From the NCBI RefSeq assembly GCF_026341275.1, contig NZ_JAIFZO010000002.1, positions 6,974,118 to 7,038,117 of the forward strand: a stretch of DNA of 64,000 nt, given 5' to 3'. This DNA comes from Streptomyces ortus (GTDB lineage Bacteria > Actinomycetota > Actinomycetes > Streptomycetales > Streptomycetaceae). Made by a program: the position numbers and the translations under genes. This document shows, in pieces, positions 25,791 through 34,503 of the stretch (the first letter of the stretch is position 1; each line of letters begins with the position of its first letter). The notes under the pieces are model-generated. The model made no database searches and had not been told where the DNA came from. It worked only from the letters and a program-made list of their open reading frames with translations.

Positions 25791-26960
25791 TTGACACCGA
25801 TACCGCTGATACCGCTGATACCACCGATACCGCCCATGTCGCCGATGCCACCGTGGTCCCCGCGGGCCGGGGCCGGGGCCGGGGCCGGGACCGGGGCCGG
25901 GACCGACGCCGAGGCGCACCCGCCCCTGCTGTGGCCGGGAGAGGCCGAGGAACTGCGTGGCAAGCTGGCCGCCGCCGCTCGGGGTGAGGCCTTCCTGCTC
26001 CACGCGGGCAGCAGCACCCCGCCGGGAGCGTTCCCCCGCACCGAGCACGTCACCCGGCAACTGACCCTGCTGGCACAGGGCGTGGTCGTCCTGTCCTACG
26101 CGCTCGGCGTCCCGGTCGTGCCCGTCGCCGAGCTCCACGCGCCCCCCGCCGAAGGACACACCCGGCACACCGGATCCGCCGGACCCGCCGCGGCCCCGGA
26201 CATCCACCAGACGGCCGCGTCCGCCGTCGCCCTCAACCTCGTCAGGGCGTTCGGCGGCGGTGTCCGCCCGGACGTGTCATGGGCGCACGAACTGAACCGG
26301 GCGTTCGTCGCGAGTTCCCCCGAGCGCGCCCGCTACGAGCCGCTGACCGGCAGGATCGGCTCCGCGCTGAGTTTCCTGCACGCCTGCGCGGGCAGGTCCG
26401 CGGTGTTGCCGAGGCCCGCCGTCAGCCGCCCCGCCCCCGTGGACGACTCCGCCCCGCCCCCGACCGGCGAGCCCGGCGGCGCCCGGTGGGACCTCGCGGG
26501 CCACCTGGTCTGGCTGCACCACTCGGCCGGGGTCGGTCACGTACCGGCCGGTGCCGCCGCCGGGACCGGCAACCCGGTCGGCGTGGTGGTGGAGGCCGAC
26601 ACCACCCACGACGCCGTCCTCACCCTGATCGACCGGCTGGACCCGGAACGCTCGGCGGGACGGCTCACCTTCCTCACCCGGTTCGGCGCGGACCGGATCA
26701 CCGACGTCCTGCCGGAACTGGTGCAGAAGGTCGCCTCCACCGAGGCCGAGGTCGTCTGGGCCTGCGACCCCTGGCACCGCAACCGCCGGGACCCGGCGGC
26801 CGTCCTCGCCGAGGCCGCCGCCTTCGTCCGACTGCACCGGACGCTCGGCACCCACGCGGGCGGCCTCCACCTGCCCGCGCACGACGGGACCGCCGGCCTT
26901 CCCGGCGCACTGGACCTGGTCTTCGCGCTCGCCTCGACGGCCCCCGGCCGGAGCGGCTAG
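25791..26960 (+). CDS. Degenerate class II DAHP synthase-like protein
   Basis: 389 residues from a TTG at 25791 (AAGGAGG 15 bases upstream; the true start may be further in). A Pro-Ile-Pro repeat leader is followed by class II DAHP-synthase-like segments: FLLHAGSSTPP, VVVLSYALGVPVVPVAEL, LTLIDRLDPERSAGRLTFLTR, VVWACDPWHRN and LHRTLGTHAGGLHL. In the functional enzyme the first reads LLQGGDCAE with a metal-binding Cys, the second ends in the KPRS phosphate-binding block, the Gly-Gly-x-His-x-Glu block supplies a metal Glu, and a CDPRLN block supplies Asp. Here the Cys, KPRS, Glu and CDPRLN are missing; only the His of DPWHRN remains. It is probably not a DAHP synthase. It could be a neofunctionalised enzyme or a structural partner. 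It is the last gene of the cluster. Confidence 0.82.
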   Translation: MTPIPLIPLIPPIPPMSPMPPWSPRAGAGAGAGTGAGTDAEAHPPLLWPGEAEELRGKLAAAARGEAFLLHAGSSTPPGAFPRTEHVTRQLTLLAQGVVVLSYALGVPVVPVAELHAPPAEGHTRHTGSAGPAAAPDIHQTAASAVALNLVRAFGGGVRPDVSWAHELNRAFVASSPERARYEPLTGRIGSALSFLHACAGRSAVLPRPAVSRPAPVDDSAPPPTGEPGGARWDLAGHLVWLHHSAGVGHVPAGAAAGTGNPVGVVVEADTTHDAVLTLIDRLDPERSAGRLTFLTRFGADRITDVLPELVQKVASTEAEVVWACDPWHRNRRDPAAVLAEAAAFVRLHRTLGTHAGGLHLPAHDGTAGLPGALDLVFALASTAPGRSG

Positions 26961-27150
26961 ACCCTGTCGTCACCTCCGGTCCGGACAGGCCTCCGCCGGC
27001 ACCTCACGTACCGCCGTCTTTCACACGGACGCCACGCGCCCCTTCCCTGACGTTTGTTGCTCTTGGAACACTCCGAGAGCGCACGTTCCGGCTTGCGCAG
27101 GTCCGTCCGTCAGCCGCCCCGTACCCGTCAGGACGAGAGGTCACCCAGTC

Positions 27151-29202
27151 ATGACCGAAGTGAATCGGCGCCGTTTCCTGCAACTCGCGGGCGGTACCGC
27201 GGCGTTCACCGCGCTGTCGGAGAGCATCGCCAAGGCCGCCTCGATCCCCGCCGGGTACCACCGCGGCACCATCGAGGATGTCGAGCACGTCGTCGTCCTC
27301 ATGCAGGAGAACCGTTCCTTCGACCACTACTTCGGTGCGCTCAGAGGCGTCCGCGGTTTCGGCGACCCGCACCCGGTCGCGCTCGACAACGGCAAGTCCG
27401 TGTGGCACCAGTCGGACGGCACCAAGGACCTCCTGCCCTTCCACCCCGAGGCCGACGACCTCGGCATGCAGTTCCTGGAGGGCCTGCCGCACAGCTGGCC
27501 CGACGGCCACGCCGCCTACAACGGGGGCAAGTACGACAAGTGGGTCCCCGCGAAGGGCGCCACGACCATGGCGTACCTGACCCGTGAGGACATCCCGTTC
27601 CACTACGCGCTCGCCGACACCTTCACGGTCTGCGACGCGTACCACTGCTCGTTCATCGGCTCCACCGACCCGAACCGCTACTACATGTGGACGGGCTTCA
27701 CAGGCAACGACGGCAAGGGCGGCGGCCCGGTCCTCGGCAACGACGAGCTGGGCTACGACTGGACGACCTACCCCGAGCGGCTGGAGGAGGCCGGGATCTC
27801 CTGGAAGGTCTACCAGGACATCGGCGACGGCCTGGACGCGGCCGGCTCCTGGGGCTGGATCCCGGACGCCTACCGCGGCAACTACGGCGACAACTCGCTC
27901 CTGTACTTCAACAAGTACCGCAACGCCAAGCCCGGTGACTCGCTCCACGACAAGGCCCGCACCGGCACCGACGCGCGCAAGGGCGAGGGCTACTTCGACC
28001 AGCTGCGCGCCGACGTCACGGGCGGCAGGCTGCCGCAGGTCTCCTGGATCGCGGCTCCCGAGGCGTTCTCCGAGCACTCCAACTGGCCCTCCAACTACGG
28101 CGCCTGGTACATCTCCCAGGTCCTGGAGGCGCTCACCGCCGACCCGAAGGTATGGGCGAAGACGGCCCTGTTCATCACGTACGACGAGAACGACGGCTTC
28201 TTCGACCACCTCGTGCCGCCGCTGCCGCCGGGCTCCCCCGACCGGGGCAAGTCCACCGTCGACGTCGGCCCGGACCTCTTCGCGGGCAGCTCGAAGTACG
28301 TCGCGGGACCCTACGGCCTCGGCCCGCGCGTGCCGATGCTCGTCGTCTCGCCCTGGAGCAAGGGCGGTTACGTCTGCTCCGAGACCCTCGACCACACCTC
28401 GATCATCCGGTTCCTGGAGCGGCGCTTCGGGGTCGAGGAGCCCAACATCTCGCCCTGGCGCCGGGCAGTCTGCGGCGACCTGACCGCCGCGTTCGACTTC
28501 TCCCGCAAGGACAGCGAGCCGGCCCGCCTCCCGGACACCGACGCGTACGAGCCGCAGGACAAGGACCGGCACCCGGACTACAGGCCGACCCCGCCCGCCG
28601 ACCCGAAACTGCCCCGCCAGGAGCGCGGTCTGCGGCCCGCCCGTCCGCTGCGGTACGCGCCCTGGATCGACGGCTCGGCCGACGCGAAGGCCGGGAAGTT
28701 CACGCTGACCTTCGCCTCGGGCAAGAAGGCCGGCGCCTCCTTCCATGTGACCTCCGGGAGCCGCGCCGACGGCCCCTGGACGTACACCACCGAGGCGGGC
28801 AAGAACGTCTCGGACACCTGGAACTCCGCGTACTCGAACGGCTCGTACGACCTGACCGTGCACGGGCCCAACGGCTTCGTCCGCGTCTTCAAGGGCCCCG
28901 GCAAGGCCGCCGGACCCGAGGTCACCGCCCGCCACGACGGGGAGGACATCGAGCTGACCCTCACCAACAAGGGCTCCCGCACGGTGAATCTGAAGCTCAC
29001 CGACGGCTACGGCGGCAAGCCCAGGTCGTTCAGGGTGCGGCCCGGCGCGACCGTGCGGCACACCGTGGATCTGCGGGCGAGCAGGCGCTGGTACGACCTC
29101 ACCGTCGTCTCCGACGCGGACGCCTCGTTCCTGCGCCGGTTCGCCGGGCATGTCGAGAACGGCCGCGCGGGCGTCAGCGACCCGGCGATCGCGACGGCCT
29201 AG
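27151..29202 (+). CDS. Phosphocholine-specific phospholipase C, Tat-exported
   Basis: 683 residues. The N-terminus MTEVNRRRFLQLAGGTAAF is a twin-arginine signal, so the enzyme is exported folded. The phosphoesterase domain has HVVVLMQENRSFDHYFGALRG near residue 50 (metal-binding Glu/Asn/Asp/His), then ITYDENDGFFDH near 348 and VSPWSKGGYVCSETLDHTS near 403. Two beta-sandwich domains typical of this family follow residue 510. It hydrolyses phosphatidylcholine or sphingomyelin-like head groups, often for phosphate acquisition. It stands alone after the biosynthetic cluster and converges on the DMT/PAP2 operon, so it is probably outside the cluster. Confidence 0.93.
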   Translation: MTEVNRRRFLQLAGGTAAFTALSESIAKAASIPAGYHRGTIEDVEHVVVLMQENRSFDHYFGALRGVRGFGDPHPVALDNGKSVWHQSDGTKDLLPFHPEADDLGMQFLEGLPHSWPDGHAAYNGGKYDKWVPAKGATTMAYLTREDIPFHYALADTFTVCDAYHCSFIGSTDPNRYYMWTGFTGNDGKGGGPVLGNDELGYDWTTYPERLEEAGISWKVYQDIGDGLDAAGSWGWIPDAYRGNYGDNSLLYFNKYRNAKPGDSLHDKARTGTDARKGEGYFDQLRADVTGGRLPQVSWIAAPEAFSEHSNWPSNYGAWYISQVLEALTADPKVWAKTALFITYDENDGFFDHLVPPLPPGSPDRGKSTVDVGPDLFAGSSKYVAGPYGLGPRVPMLVVSPWSKGGYVCSETLDHTSIIRFLERRFGVEEPNISPWRRAVCGDLTAAFDFSRKDSEPARLPDTDAYEPQDKDRHPDYRPTPPADPKLPRQERGLRPARPLRYAPWIDGSADAKAGKFTLTFASGKKAGASFHVTSGSRADGPWTYTTEAGKNVSDTWNSAYSNGSYDLTVHGPNGFVRVFKGPGKAAGPEVTARHDGEDIELTLTNKGSRTVNLKLTDGYGGKPRSFRVRPGATVRHTVDLRASRRWYDLTVVSDADASFLRRFAGHVENGRAGVSDPAIATA

Positions 29203-29243
29203 ACGCCACCGCCACCGCCACCGCGCCGACCGACGAAGGGGGT

Positions 29244-29269
29244 GGCGGCCACGGACATCCGTGGCCGCC
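29244..29269. terminator. Bidirectional hairpin between convergent genes
   Basis: An 11-bp perfect stem (GGCGGCCACGG / CCGTGGCCGCC) with a 4-base ACAT loop sits between the phospholipase stop (29202) and the DMT transporter stop (29295), followed by a C-run. The position fits a terminator for both strands. Confidence 0.8.
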
Positions 29270-29294
29270 CCCCCCGTATGCCCGGGTGGTGGTG

Positions 29295-30272
29295 TCACAG
29301 CGAGGTGAGATGCCCCGGCTTCGGCTGCCGCGGCAGCATCGAGGGTTCGTATGCCGCCGAGTCGGCCTCCAGTGCCAGGACCGCCGCCACCGGATGCTGC
29401 TCCTCCACCGCCGGAGGCACCGGCGTCGGCGTCGGCACCGGTTCCGGTTCCGGTTCCGGCGTGGAACGCGACAGCGTCACCACACCCCAGGCCGCGACCG
29501 CCGCCCCGGCCCCCGCGAGGAGCAGCCCCGCCGCCCCGCCCTGCAACCGCTCACCGAGCAGTGTCAGGCCGATGACCACGGCGGCGATCGGATTGGCCAG
29601 TGTCACGACGGCCAGCGGCGCGCCGAGTCCGCCCTTGTAGGCGGTCTGCGACAGCAGCAGGCCGCCCGCGGCGAAGGCCGCGACCAGCAGGGCCACCACG
29701 ATCACCTGCCCGCTGAGCAGCGGACCCGTACGGTCCGTCGCGGCGACCGTCACGGTCTGGGTGAGCGCGGACGCGACCCCCGAGGCGAAGCCGGACGCGG
29801 ACGCGTGCCGGAGTCCGGGGCGGGCGCCAGGCCGGGCCAGGACGCCGATCAGGGTCGCGGTGGCACCCGTCACGGCCAGCGCCTGCGGGACGCTCAGCAC
29901 GTCGTCGGGGGCGGGCCCGGACGCCGTCATGAGCACCGCCGAGAGCCCGATCAGCGTCAGCGCCGTACCGCGCCACTCGACCGTGGTGACCCGGCGGCCG
30001 GCCAGCCGCGCGCCCAGCGGCACCGCGGCGACGAGCGTGAGCGCGCCGAGCGGCTGGACGAGCGTGAGGGTGCCGTACTTCAGGGCGGCCACGTGCAGCA
30101 GCGCGGCCCCCGCGTTGAGACCCACCGACCACCACCAGGCGCCGCGGCCCAGCAGGCGCAGTACTCCGGGTTCCGTGGTCCGCGAGGCCAGCCTCTCCTG
30201 TGCCACCGCGGCGCCCGCGTAGGCGACGGCGGAGACCAGCGACAGGACGACGGCGAGGAGGGTCGCGCTCAT
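29295..30272 (-). CDS. DMT-superfamily (EamA-like) membrane transporter
   Basis: 325 residues from the ATG at 30272, overlapping the PAP2 gene stop by 4 bases. Hydrophobic segments run through most of the protein (about ten), beginning LLAVVLSLVSAVAYAGAAVA. Characteristic blocks are LVQPLGALTLVAAVPLGARL and VTLANPIAAVVIGLTLLGER, matching the two EamA repeats. A 55-residue soluble C-terminal tail has a PEPEPEPVPTPTPVPP stretch. The substrate is unknown. Co-transcription with PAP2 under the TetR operator is likely. Confidence 0.87.
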   Translation of the reverse strand: MSATLLAVVLSLVSAVAYAGAAVAQERLASRTTEPGVLRLLGRGAWWWSVGLNAGAALLHVAALKYGTLTLVQPLGALTLVAAVPLGARLAGRRVTTVEWRGTALTLIGLSAVLMTASGPAPDDVLSVPQALAVTGATATLIGVLARPGARPGLRHASASGFASGVASALTQTVTVAATDRTGPLLSGQVIVVALLVAAFAAGGLLLSQTAYKGGLGAPLAVVTLANPIAAVVIGLTLLGERLQGGAAGLLLAGAGAAVAAWGVVTLSRSTPEPEPEPVPTPTPVPPAVEEQHPVAAVLALEADSAAYEPSMLPRQPKPGHLTSL

Positions 30273-31147
30273 CGCCGCGCTCCCACGAGCGCGGGCGCGT
30301 CCGCCACGCCGCCGGGGGCGTCCTGCCCACCGGACGCATGCGGTACGGGCCTGTCGGCGCCCTCCGTGTTCCCGGTGTCCTCGGAGTCCCCGGCCTTGAA
30401 GCCCGGCCCGGTGGGGGCAGGTGCCGCGCGGGGCGGGCGGACGACGGCGAGGGCGATACCGAGGAGGGAGGCCGCCACGATCGCGTCCAGCCAGTAGTGG
30501 TTCGCCGTCCCGACGATCACCAGCAGGGTCAGCAGCGGGTGCAACAGCCACAGCCACCGCCAGCGGGTCCTGGTCGCGGCGATCAGGCCGACCGCGACCA
30601 TCAGGGCCCAGCCGAAGTGCAGCGAGGGCATCGCGGCGAACTGGTTCGAGAGGGAGTCGGTCTCGGGCGAGGCGCCGTACACCGTGGGCCCGTACACCTG
30701 GCCGGTGTCCACGAGCCCCGTCGCGGCGAGCATCCGGGGAGGCGCCAGCGGGAATGTGAGATGCACCACCAGCGCGGCGGCGGTGATCGCGGCGAGGACC
30801 CGGCGGGCCCACACGTAGTGCCCCGGACGGCGCAGATACAGCCACACCAGGAAGGCCGCCGTGGCGGGGAAGTGCACGGTCGCGTAATAGGTGTTGACGA
30901 CGTGTACGACGGTGTCGCCGTGCAGCACGGCGGACTGCACGTGGCCCTCGCCGGGCAGGTGCAGGAACCGTTCGAGGTCCCACACGTGACGGGCGTTGCC
31001 GAAGGCCGCGGCGGTGTGGCCGGTGGCCAGCTGCCGGCCGAGTTTGTAGACGAGGAAGAGTCCCGCGACGAGCAGGACCTCACGGACGAGGGGTGGCCGC
31101 GGTATCGCGGCGGATCCCTTCTGTGCAGGCTCGGTTGGGAGTTCCAT
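30269..31147 (-). CDS. PAP2-superfamily membrane protein
   Basis: 292 residues from the ATG at 31147, preceded by an AAGGGGCCGGGGG purine-rich site; an in-frame ATG at 31246 lies inside the operator and is unlikely. Several membrane segments are present. The PAP2/Aur1-like phosphatase signature is AAMPSLHFGWAL near residue 185 and GTANHYWLDAIVA near 222, with NTYYATVHFPATAAFLVW earlier. The family removes or transfers lipid phosphate or phosphoinositol at the membrane. The gene is divergent from tetR, and the 20-bp inverted repeat between them probably controls it. Confidence 0.88.
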   Translation of the reverse strand: MELPTEPAQKGSAAIPRPPLVREVLLVAGLFLVYKLGRQLATGHTAAAFGNARHVWDLERFLHLPGEGHVQSAVLHGDTVVHVVNTYYATVHFPATAAFLVWLYLRRPGHYVWARRVLAAITAAALVVHLTFPLAPPRMLAATGLVDTGQVYGPTVYGASPETDSLSNQFAAMPSLHFGWALMVAVGLIAATRTRWRWLWLLHPLLTLLVIVGTANHYWLDAIVAASLLGIALAVVRPPRAAPAPTGPGFKAGDSEDTGNTEGADRPVPHASGGQDAPGGVADAPALVGARR

Positions 31148-31244
31148 CCCCCGGCCCCTTTGCTTGACGGTCTCAACGGTGCTGATGCGTGGTGAGCCCA
31201 GGAGGGGATCCACTCGACACAGGGGTGGGTCCTGTCCAAGGCTC

Positions 31245-31298
31245 ATCGATACGCCAGTGTACCGATACGAAGCCGTTCCGGTACACTGGCGTATCGAT
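31245..31298. promoter_or_regulatory. TetR operator: perfect 20-bp inverted repeat
   Basis: ATCGATACGCCAGTGTACCG at 31245-31264 is repeated exactly in inverse complement at 31279-31298, with a 14-base spacer. It lies between the divergent PAP2 start (31147) and the tetR ATG (31342), where an autoregulating TetR repressor would bind. Arms this long could hold two dimers. Confidence 0.88.
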
Positions 31299-31341
31299 AG
31301 GGTGCCGGGACGAGCCCCGGGGACGAGCGAGGAGAAGAGCC

Positions 31342-31965
31342 ATGACGTCGCAGGCAGCGGAGGGACCGCAGACGGTCGCCGCCTCGCGCCGCTCCAAGCT
31401 CACGCCCGAGCGTGAGCAGGAGTTCTTCGACGCCGTGCTCGACCAGGTCCGCCAGTGCGGCTACGACGCGCTGACCATGGAGGGAGTGGCCGCCAGCACC
31501 CGGTGCAGCAAGTCCACGCTCTACCGGCAGTGGAAGACGAAACCGCAGTTCGTGGCGGCGGCGCTGCGTGCCAACCACTGCCCCAAGTTCATCGGGATCG
31601 ACACCGGCTCGCTCGCCGGGGACCTGCGTGCCGTCGCCCGTACGGCGGGCGAGCGGTCCGACGAGGACACCCGGCTCATGCAGGCGCTCGGCCAGTCCGT
31701 GATGCAGGACGAGGAACTGAAGCGCGCGCTGCGCGACGCCCTCGTGGAACCCGAACTGGCCGCGCTGCGGGCGATGATCGGGCGCGCGGTCGAGCGGGGC
31801 GAGATCACCGCCGACCATCCGGTGCTGGAGTTCATCCCCGCGCAGCTGCTCGGGGTGCTCCGGGTCAGGCCCCTCCTGGAAGGGCGGCCCGCGGACGCGG
31901 AGTATCTGCTGCGCTACGTGGAAGTGGCCCTGCTGCCCGCCCTGGGGCTCACCGAGCCCCCTTAG
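31342..31965 (+). CDS. TetR/AcrR family transcriptional regulator
   Basis: 207 residues, ATG at 31342 after GGAGAAGAG. The N-terminal helix-turn-helix is LTMEGVAASTRCSKSTLYRQWKTK (shown to K; residues about 45-68), preceded by FFDAVLDQVRQCGYDA. The C-terminal ligand-binding domain ends with LRYVEVALLPALG. It is divergent from the PAP2/DMT operon and almost certainly represses both itself and that operon through the inverted repeat at 31245-31298. The ligand may be a compound moved or modified by that operon. Confidence 0.93.
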   Translation: MTSQAAEGPQTVAASRRSKLTPEREQEFFDAVLDQVRQCGYDALTMEGVAASTRCSKSTLYRQWKTKPQFVAAALRANHCPKFIGIDTGSLAGDLRAVARTAGERSDEDTRLMQALGQSVMQDEELKRALRDALVEPELAALRAMIGRAVERGEITADHPVLEFIPAQLLGVLRVRPLLEGRPADAEYLLRYVEVALLPALGLTEPP

Positions 31966-32046
31966 AACTCAGGCCGCCGTCCAAGGGATGACTGGACGGT
32001 GACCTGATCGCGCCGCACCGTGGGGACGGGGGCGGCGCGCACCCCC

Positions 32047-32093
32047 CGGCCGGGTGGGGTTCCTCTTGAGCGGAGAGGCGCTCCACCCGGCCG
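32047..32093. terminator. Inverted repeat between convergent genes
   Basis: CGGCCGGGTGG (32047-32057) and CCACCCGGCCG (32083-32093) form an 11-bp perfect stem with a 25-base loop. It lies between the tetR stop and the DUF2510 gene stop, in terminator position for both. Confidence 0.65.
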
Positions 32094-32145
32094 ACTGCTG
32101 TCGCCGCGGGACGTTCGCGGCGGTGTGTCCCGGCGGGGATGTGTC

Positions 32146-33135
32146 CTAGACGTCCTGGCCGTTGCCGCCGCCGGCGGACTTCTTGATGCCCTCCGTGATG
32201 TCGTCGATCACGGACTGCTTCGGCGCGCCGGAGCCGACGTCGATGCCGAAGCGCACGACGACGAGCTGCTTGGTGTTGGCCGGTGCCGGGAAGACCAGCG
32301 ACTCGACGTAGCCGTCGGCGCCCTTGCTCGTGACGACCTTCCAGCGGACCGCGTAGCCCTTCTGCCCGGCCACCGTGACGGCCTCGGAGGAGAGCTCGTC
32401 GTGCGAGGTGATCTTGCCGTAGCTCTTGCCGCCGTAGGATTCCTCGGCGTTCTTGGAGATGTCCTCCTTGGCCGCGGCCTCCACGGTGGTGGCCTTGAGC
32501 TCCAGGGCGAGCGCGGGGGCGGAGTAGGCGCCGCCGCGCGTGCAGGTCGCCGTGGCGTCGCCCGGGCACTTGTAGGAGTCCTTGGACGTCACCTGGGCGC
32601 CCACCTGGATGGTCGAGCCGCTCCAGCCGTCGGGCACGGGGAGGCTGATGCCGTTGACCGGGTCGGCGGCGAAGCCCTCCTCGGACTGCTGCGGCTGCGG
32701 GACCCCGCTCTCGCCGCCGTCCTGCCCGCCGGGACCGCCCTGGCCGCCGTCCTGCCCGCCCGGACCGCCCTGACCGCCGCCGTCCTGGCCCTGCGGGCCG
32801 CCCGGCAGCGACGGTGTCGGCCGGGCGTCGCTCTGCCCGGCGCTGTCCGTGCTGTCGTCGGCGGTCAGCGCGTACACACCGCCGCCGATGCCCGCGAGGA
32901 CCGCGACGGCGGCGGCCACGGCTATCGCCGTACGCACTCCGCGCCGGGGCCCGCCCGGTTTCGCGCCCCCGTACGGGGTGCCCGGCGGGTACGCCGGGGG
33001 ATTCCATGCGGCGGCCGACTCCGCGGGGCGGGTCTGGTCCGTCCATGTACTGCCGTCCCACCAGCGTTGCGTGGCGGGACCGTCACTTGTCTGCCCGGGG
33101 TCGGGATACCAGCCGGGGGGAGTCGCCTGCGTCAT
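32146..33135 (-). CDS. DUF2510-domain single-pass membrane protein
   Basis: 329 residues, ATG at 33135. The N-terminus is a DUF2510 domain (PPGWYPDPG ... QRWWDGSTWTDQTRP). One membrane segment follows near residue 72 (TAIAVAAAVAVLAGIGGGVYAL), then a Gly/Gln/Pro-rich linker (GGQGGPGGQDGG) and an extracellular domain of about 190 residues with two cysteines (YKCPGDATATCTRG) that has no recognised activity. DUF2510 is a short tryptophan-rich module seen at the N-terminus of many actinobacterial membrane proteins. The function is unknown. The frame of the upstream pseudogene runs into its 5' end. Confidence 0.85.
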   Translation of the reverse strand: MTQATPPGWYPDPGQTSDGPATQRWWDGSTWTDQTRPAESAAAWNPPAYPPGTPYGGAKPGGPRRGVRTAIAVAAAVAVLAGIGGGVYALTADDSTDSAGQSDARPTPSLPGGPQGQDGGGQGGPGGQDGGQGGPGGQDGGESGVPQPQQSEEGFAADPVNGISLPVPDGWSGSTIQVGAQVTSKDSYKCPGDATATCTRGGAYSAPALALELKATTVEAAAKEDISKNAEESYGGKSYGKITSHDELSSEAVTVAGQKGYAVRWKVVTSKGADGYVESLVFPAPANTKQLVVVRFGIDVGSGAPKQSVIDDITEGIKKSAGGGNGQDV

Positions 33136-33246
33136 GTGCCCACCGTATGAGGTGTGGGTGAAAGCCGTATGAGAGGACCCCGTTTCCGGTCACCTCAGCA
33201 CCAGGCGCACCGGCTGTCGCGCGCCTGCGCGGATTTGCGGGGAAAC

Positions 33247-33936
33247 CGCTCCGCCCCGGAGTGAGCGAGCCAAGTACGCGGGCGTGCCGGGCGCCGGTGC
33301 TCCTCGGGTCGGTGCCCGCAAGTCCGTGCACCGTCAGAAACCCCGGAACGGCGAAGGCGTACGCCTCCTTGGCCGCCGCGGGCAGCCCGAGACCGTCGGA
33401 GAGGCGCAGCGGCACTCCTCGCGGTTCCTCACGGAGCATCGCCATGAGGACGGGATTGTGCGTCCCGCCGCCCGGGACGGTCACCTCGGTGACGGGTGGG
33501 GACCCGGTGCCGCGGGAGGACCCGGTGGCGCTCAGGGAGCGGACGGCGTCCGCCACCGTGCGGGCGGTGAGCCGGGTGAGGGTCGCGATCACGTCCTCGT
33601 CGCTCAGTGCCGCGTCCCCGTGGGCCGATGAGGCGAAGTCCGCCGGCGCGGCGAGCGGACAGCCCTCGTGGAACAGCTCCTTGCCGGTCGTCTTCGGCGC
33701 GGGCCGCGCGTAGTACGGCTCGTCGAGCAGGCGCCGCAGCAGCGGCTCGCGCACGATGCCGCGGGCGGCCGGCGCCCCCTCGGCGTCGAAGTCCCGGCCG
33801 GTGGAACGGCGTACCGCCGCGTCGATCAGCGCGCCCGCGGGGCCTGTGCCGAACGCGGTGCCGTCGGGCGCGGTGAGGTTGGCGATGCCGCCGAGGTTCA
33901 GCGCGACCGGCGTGCCCGGCCTGCCGCGCGGCCAGA
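33247..33936 (-). pseudogene. Anhydro-N-acetylmuramic acid kinase (AnmK), C-terminal fragment
   Basis: The minus-strand frame encodes about 230 residues matching the C-terminal half of AnmK: GTPVALNLGGIANLT, ARPAPKTTGKELFHEG, LTRLTARTVADAV, EVTVPGGGTHNPVLMAMLREE, KEAYAFAVPGFLTVHGL and GARHARVLGSLTPGR. The N-terminal half, including the ATP loop and the usual catalytic aspartate region, is absent. The AFDTGPAN block is AFGTGPAG here. The frame is fused directly to an MHS transporter fragment and has no stop until 33083, inside the next gene. AnmK recycles cell-wall sugar; this copy should be inactive. Confidence 0.85.
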
Positions 33937-34200
33937 CGACCATCAGCACGGGCCGCCGGCCGCCACGGTCGCCGAGAAGGCCGAACGGCGCGGCGCCGGC
34001 CGGCCGGAAGAAGAACGCGAGCGCGAACGACGCGTACGTCCTGACCAGGGCCTCGGCCTCGGAGCCGCCCTCCGGGGTGAAGAACCGGGCCGCGATCACC
34101 GTCGCGAAGTAGCCGTGGACATCGAACTCGTACCACTCGATGAAGTTGCCGACCGACCCCGCGACCAGCGCTCTTCGGGAACGCTCCGGCCGGTCGGTCC
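33937..34200 (-). pseudogene. MHS-family MFS transporter, N-terminal fragment fused to AnmK fragment
   Basis: About 85 residues match the N-terminus of metabolite:H+ symporters: RRALVAGSVGNFIEWYEFDV, then RTYASFALAFFFRPAGA and the loop FGLLGDRGGRRPVLMVV. The match stops after the second or third membrane segment and the same frame continues as AnmK sequence. The junction is near 33937. A deletion between two genes on the same strand explains this best. I see no start codon with a ribosome site upstream. No gene is evident between 34200 and the next start at 34504. Confidence 0.83.
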
Positions 34201-34503
34201 GCCGGCCGGAGCCGTGCGCAGGGGTGTCCGTACCGTTCCTCCCGCACCGCTGTCGCTCCGGACCGGGCCGGCCTCGGCCTACCTCTGTCGGCCTCTGACG
34301 AATTCGCTGAAAGTAAGTTCCAGTTTGCGGTTGCTGACAGTCAATAACTTTCACCCACGCCGGTCGGCGGGCACGTCGGCCGACTCCTGTCCACTGCCTG
34401 TATCCGGGAAGGCAACTGGTGTCCGGACCGGACTCCATCGCGCCGTCCGGAGGACTAGGCTCGAAGTCTGCACGTCGTTGGGCCGACCTGGGGAGGCAGC
34501 GGG

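Noticed and set aside
27151..29202. Phospholipase C as part of the biosynthetic cluster
   Set aside because: It is exported, stands 190 bases away with its own signal, and fits phosphate scavenging; nothing links it to the pathway.
31147..31246. Earlier start of the PAP2 gene at 31246
   Set aside because: It would place coding sequence across the inverted-repeat operator, and the extra residues are not membrane- or family-like; ATG 31147 has a purine-rich site.
33429..34247. Alternative minus-strand frame of 272 codons over the fused pseudogene
   Set aside because: Its translation is Arg/Ala-rich with no domain; the other frame gives clear MHS and AnmK matches.
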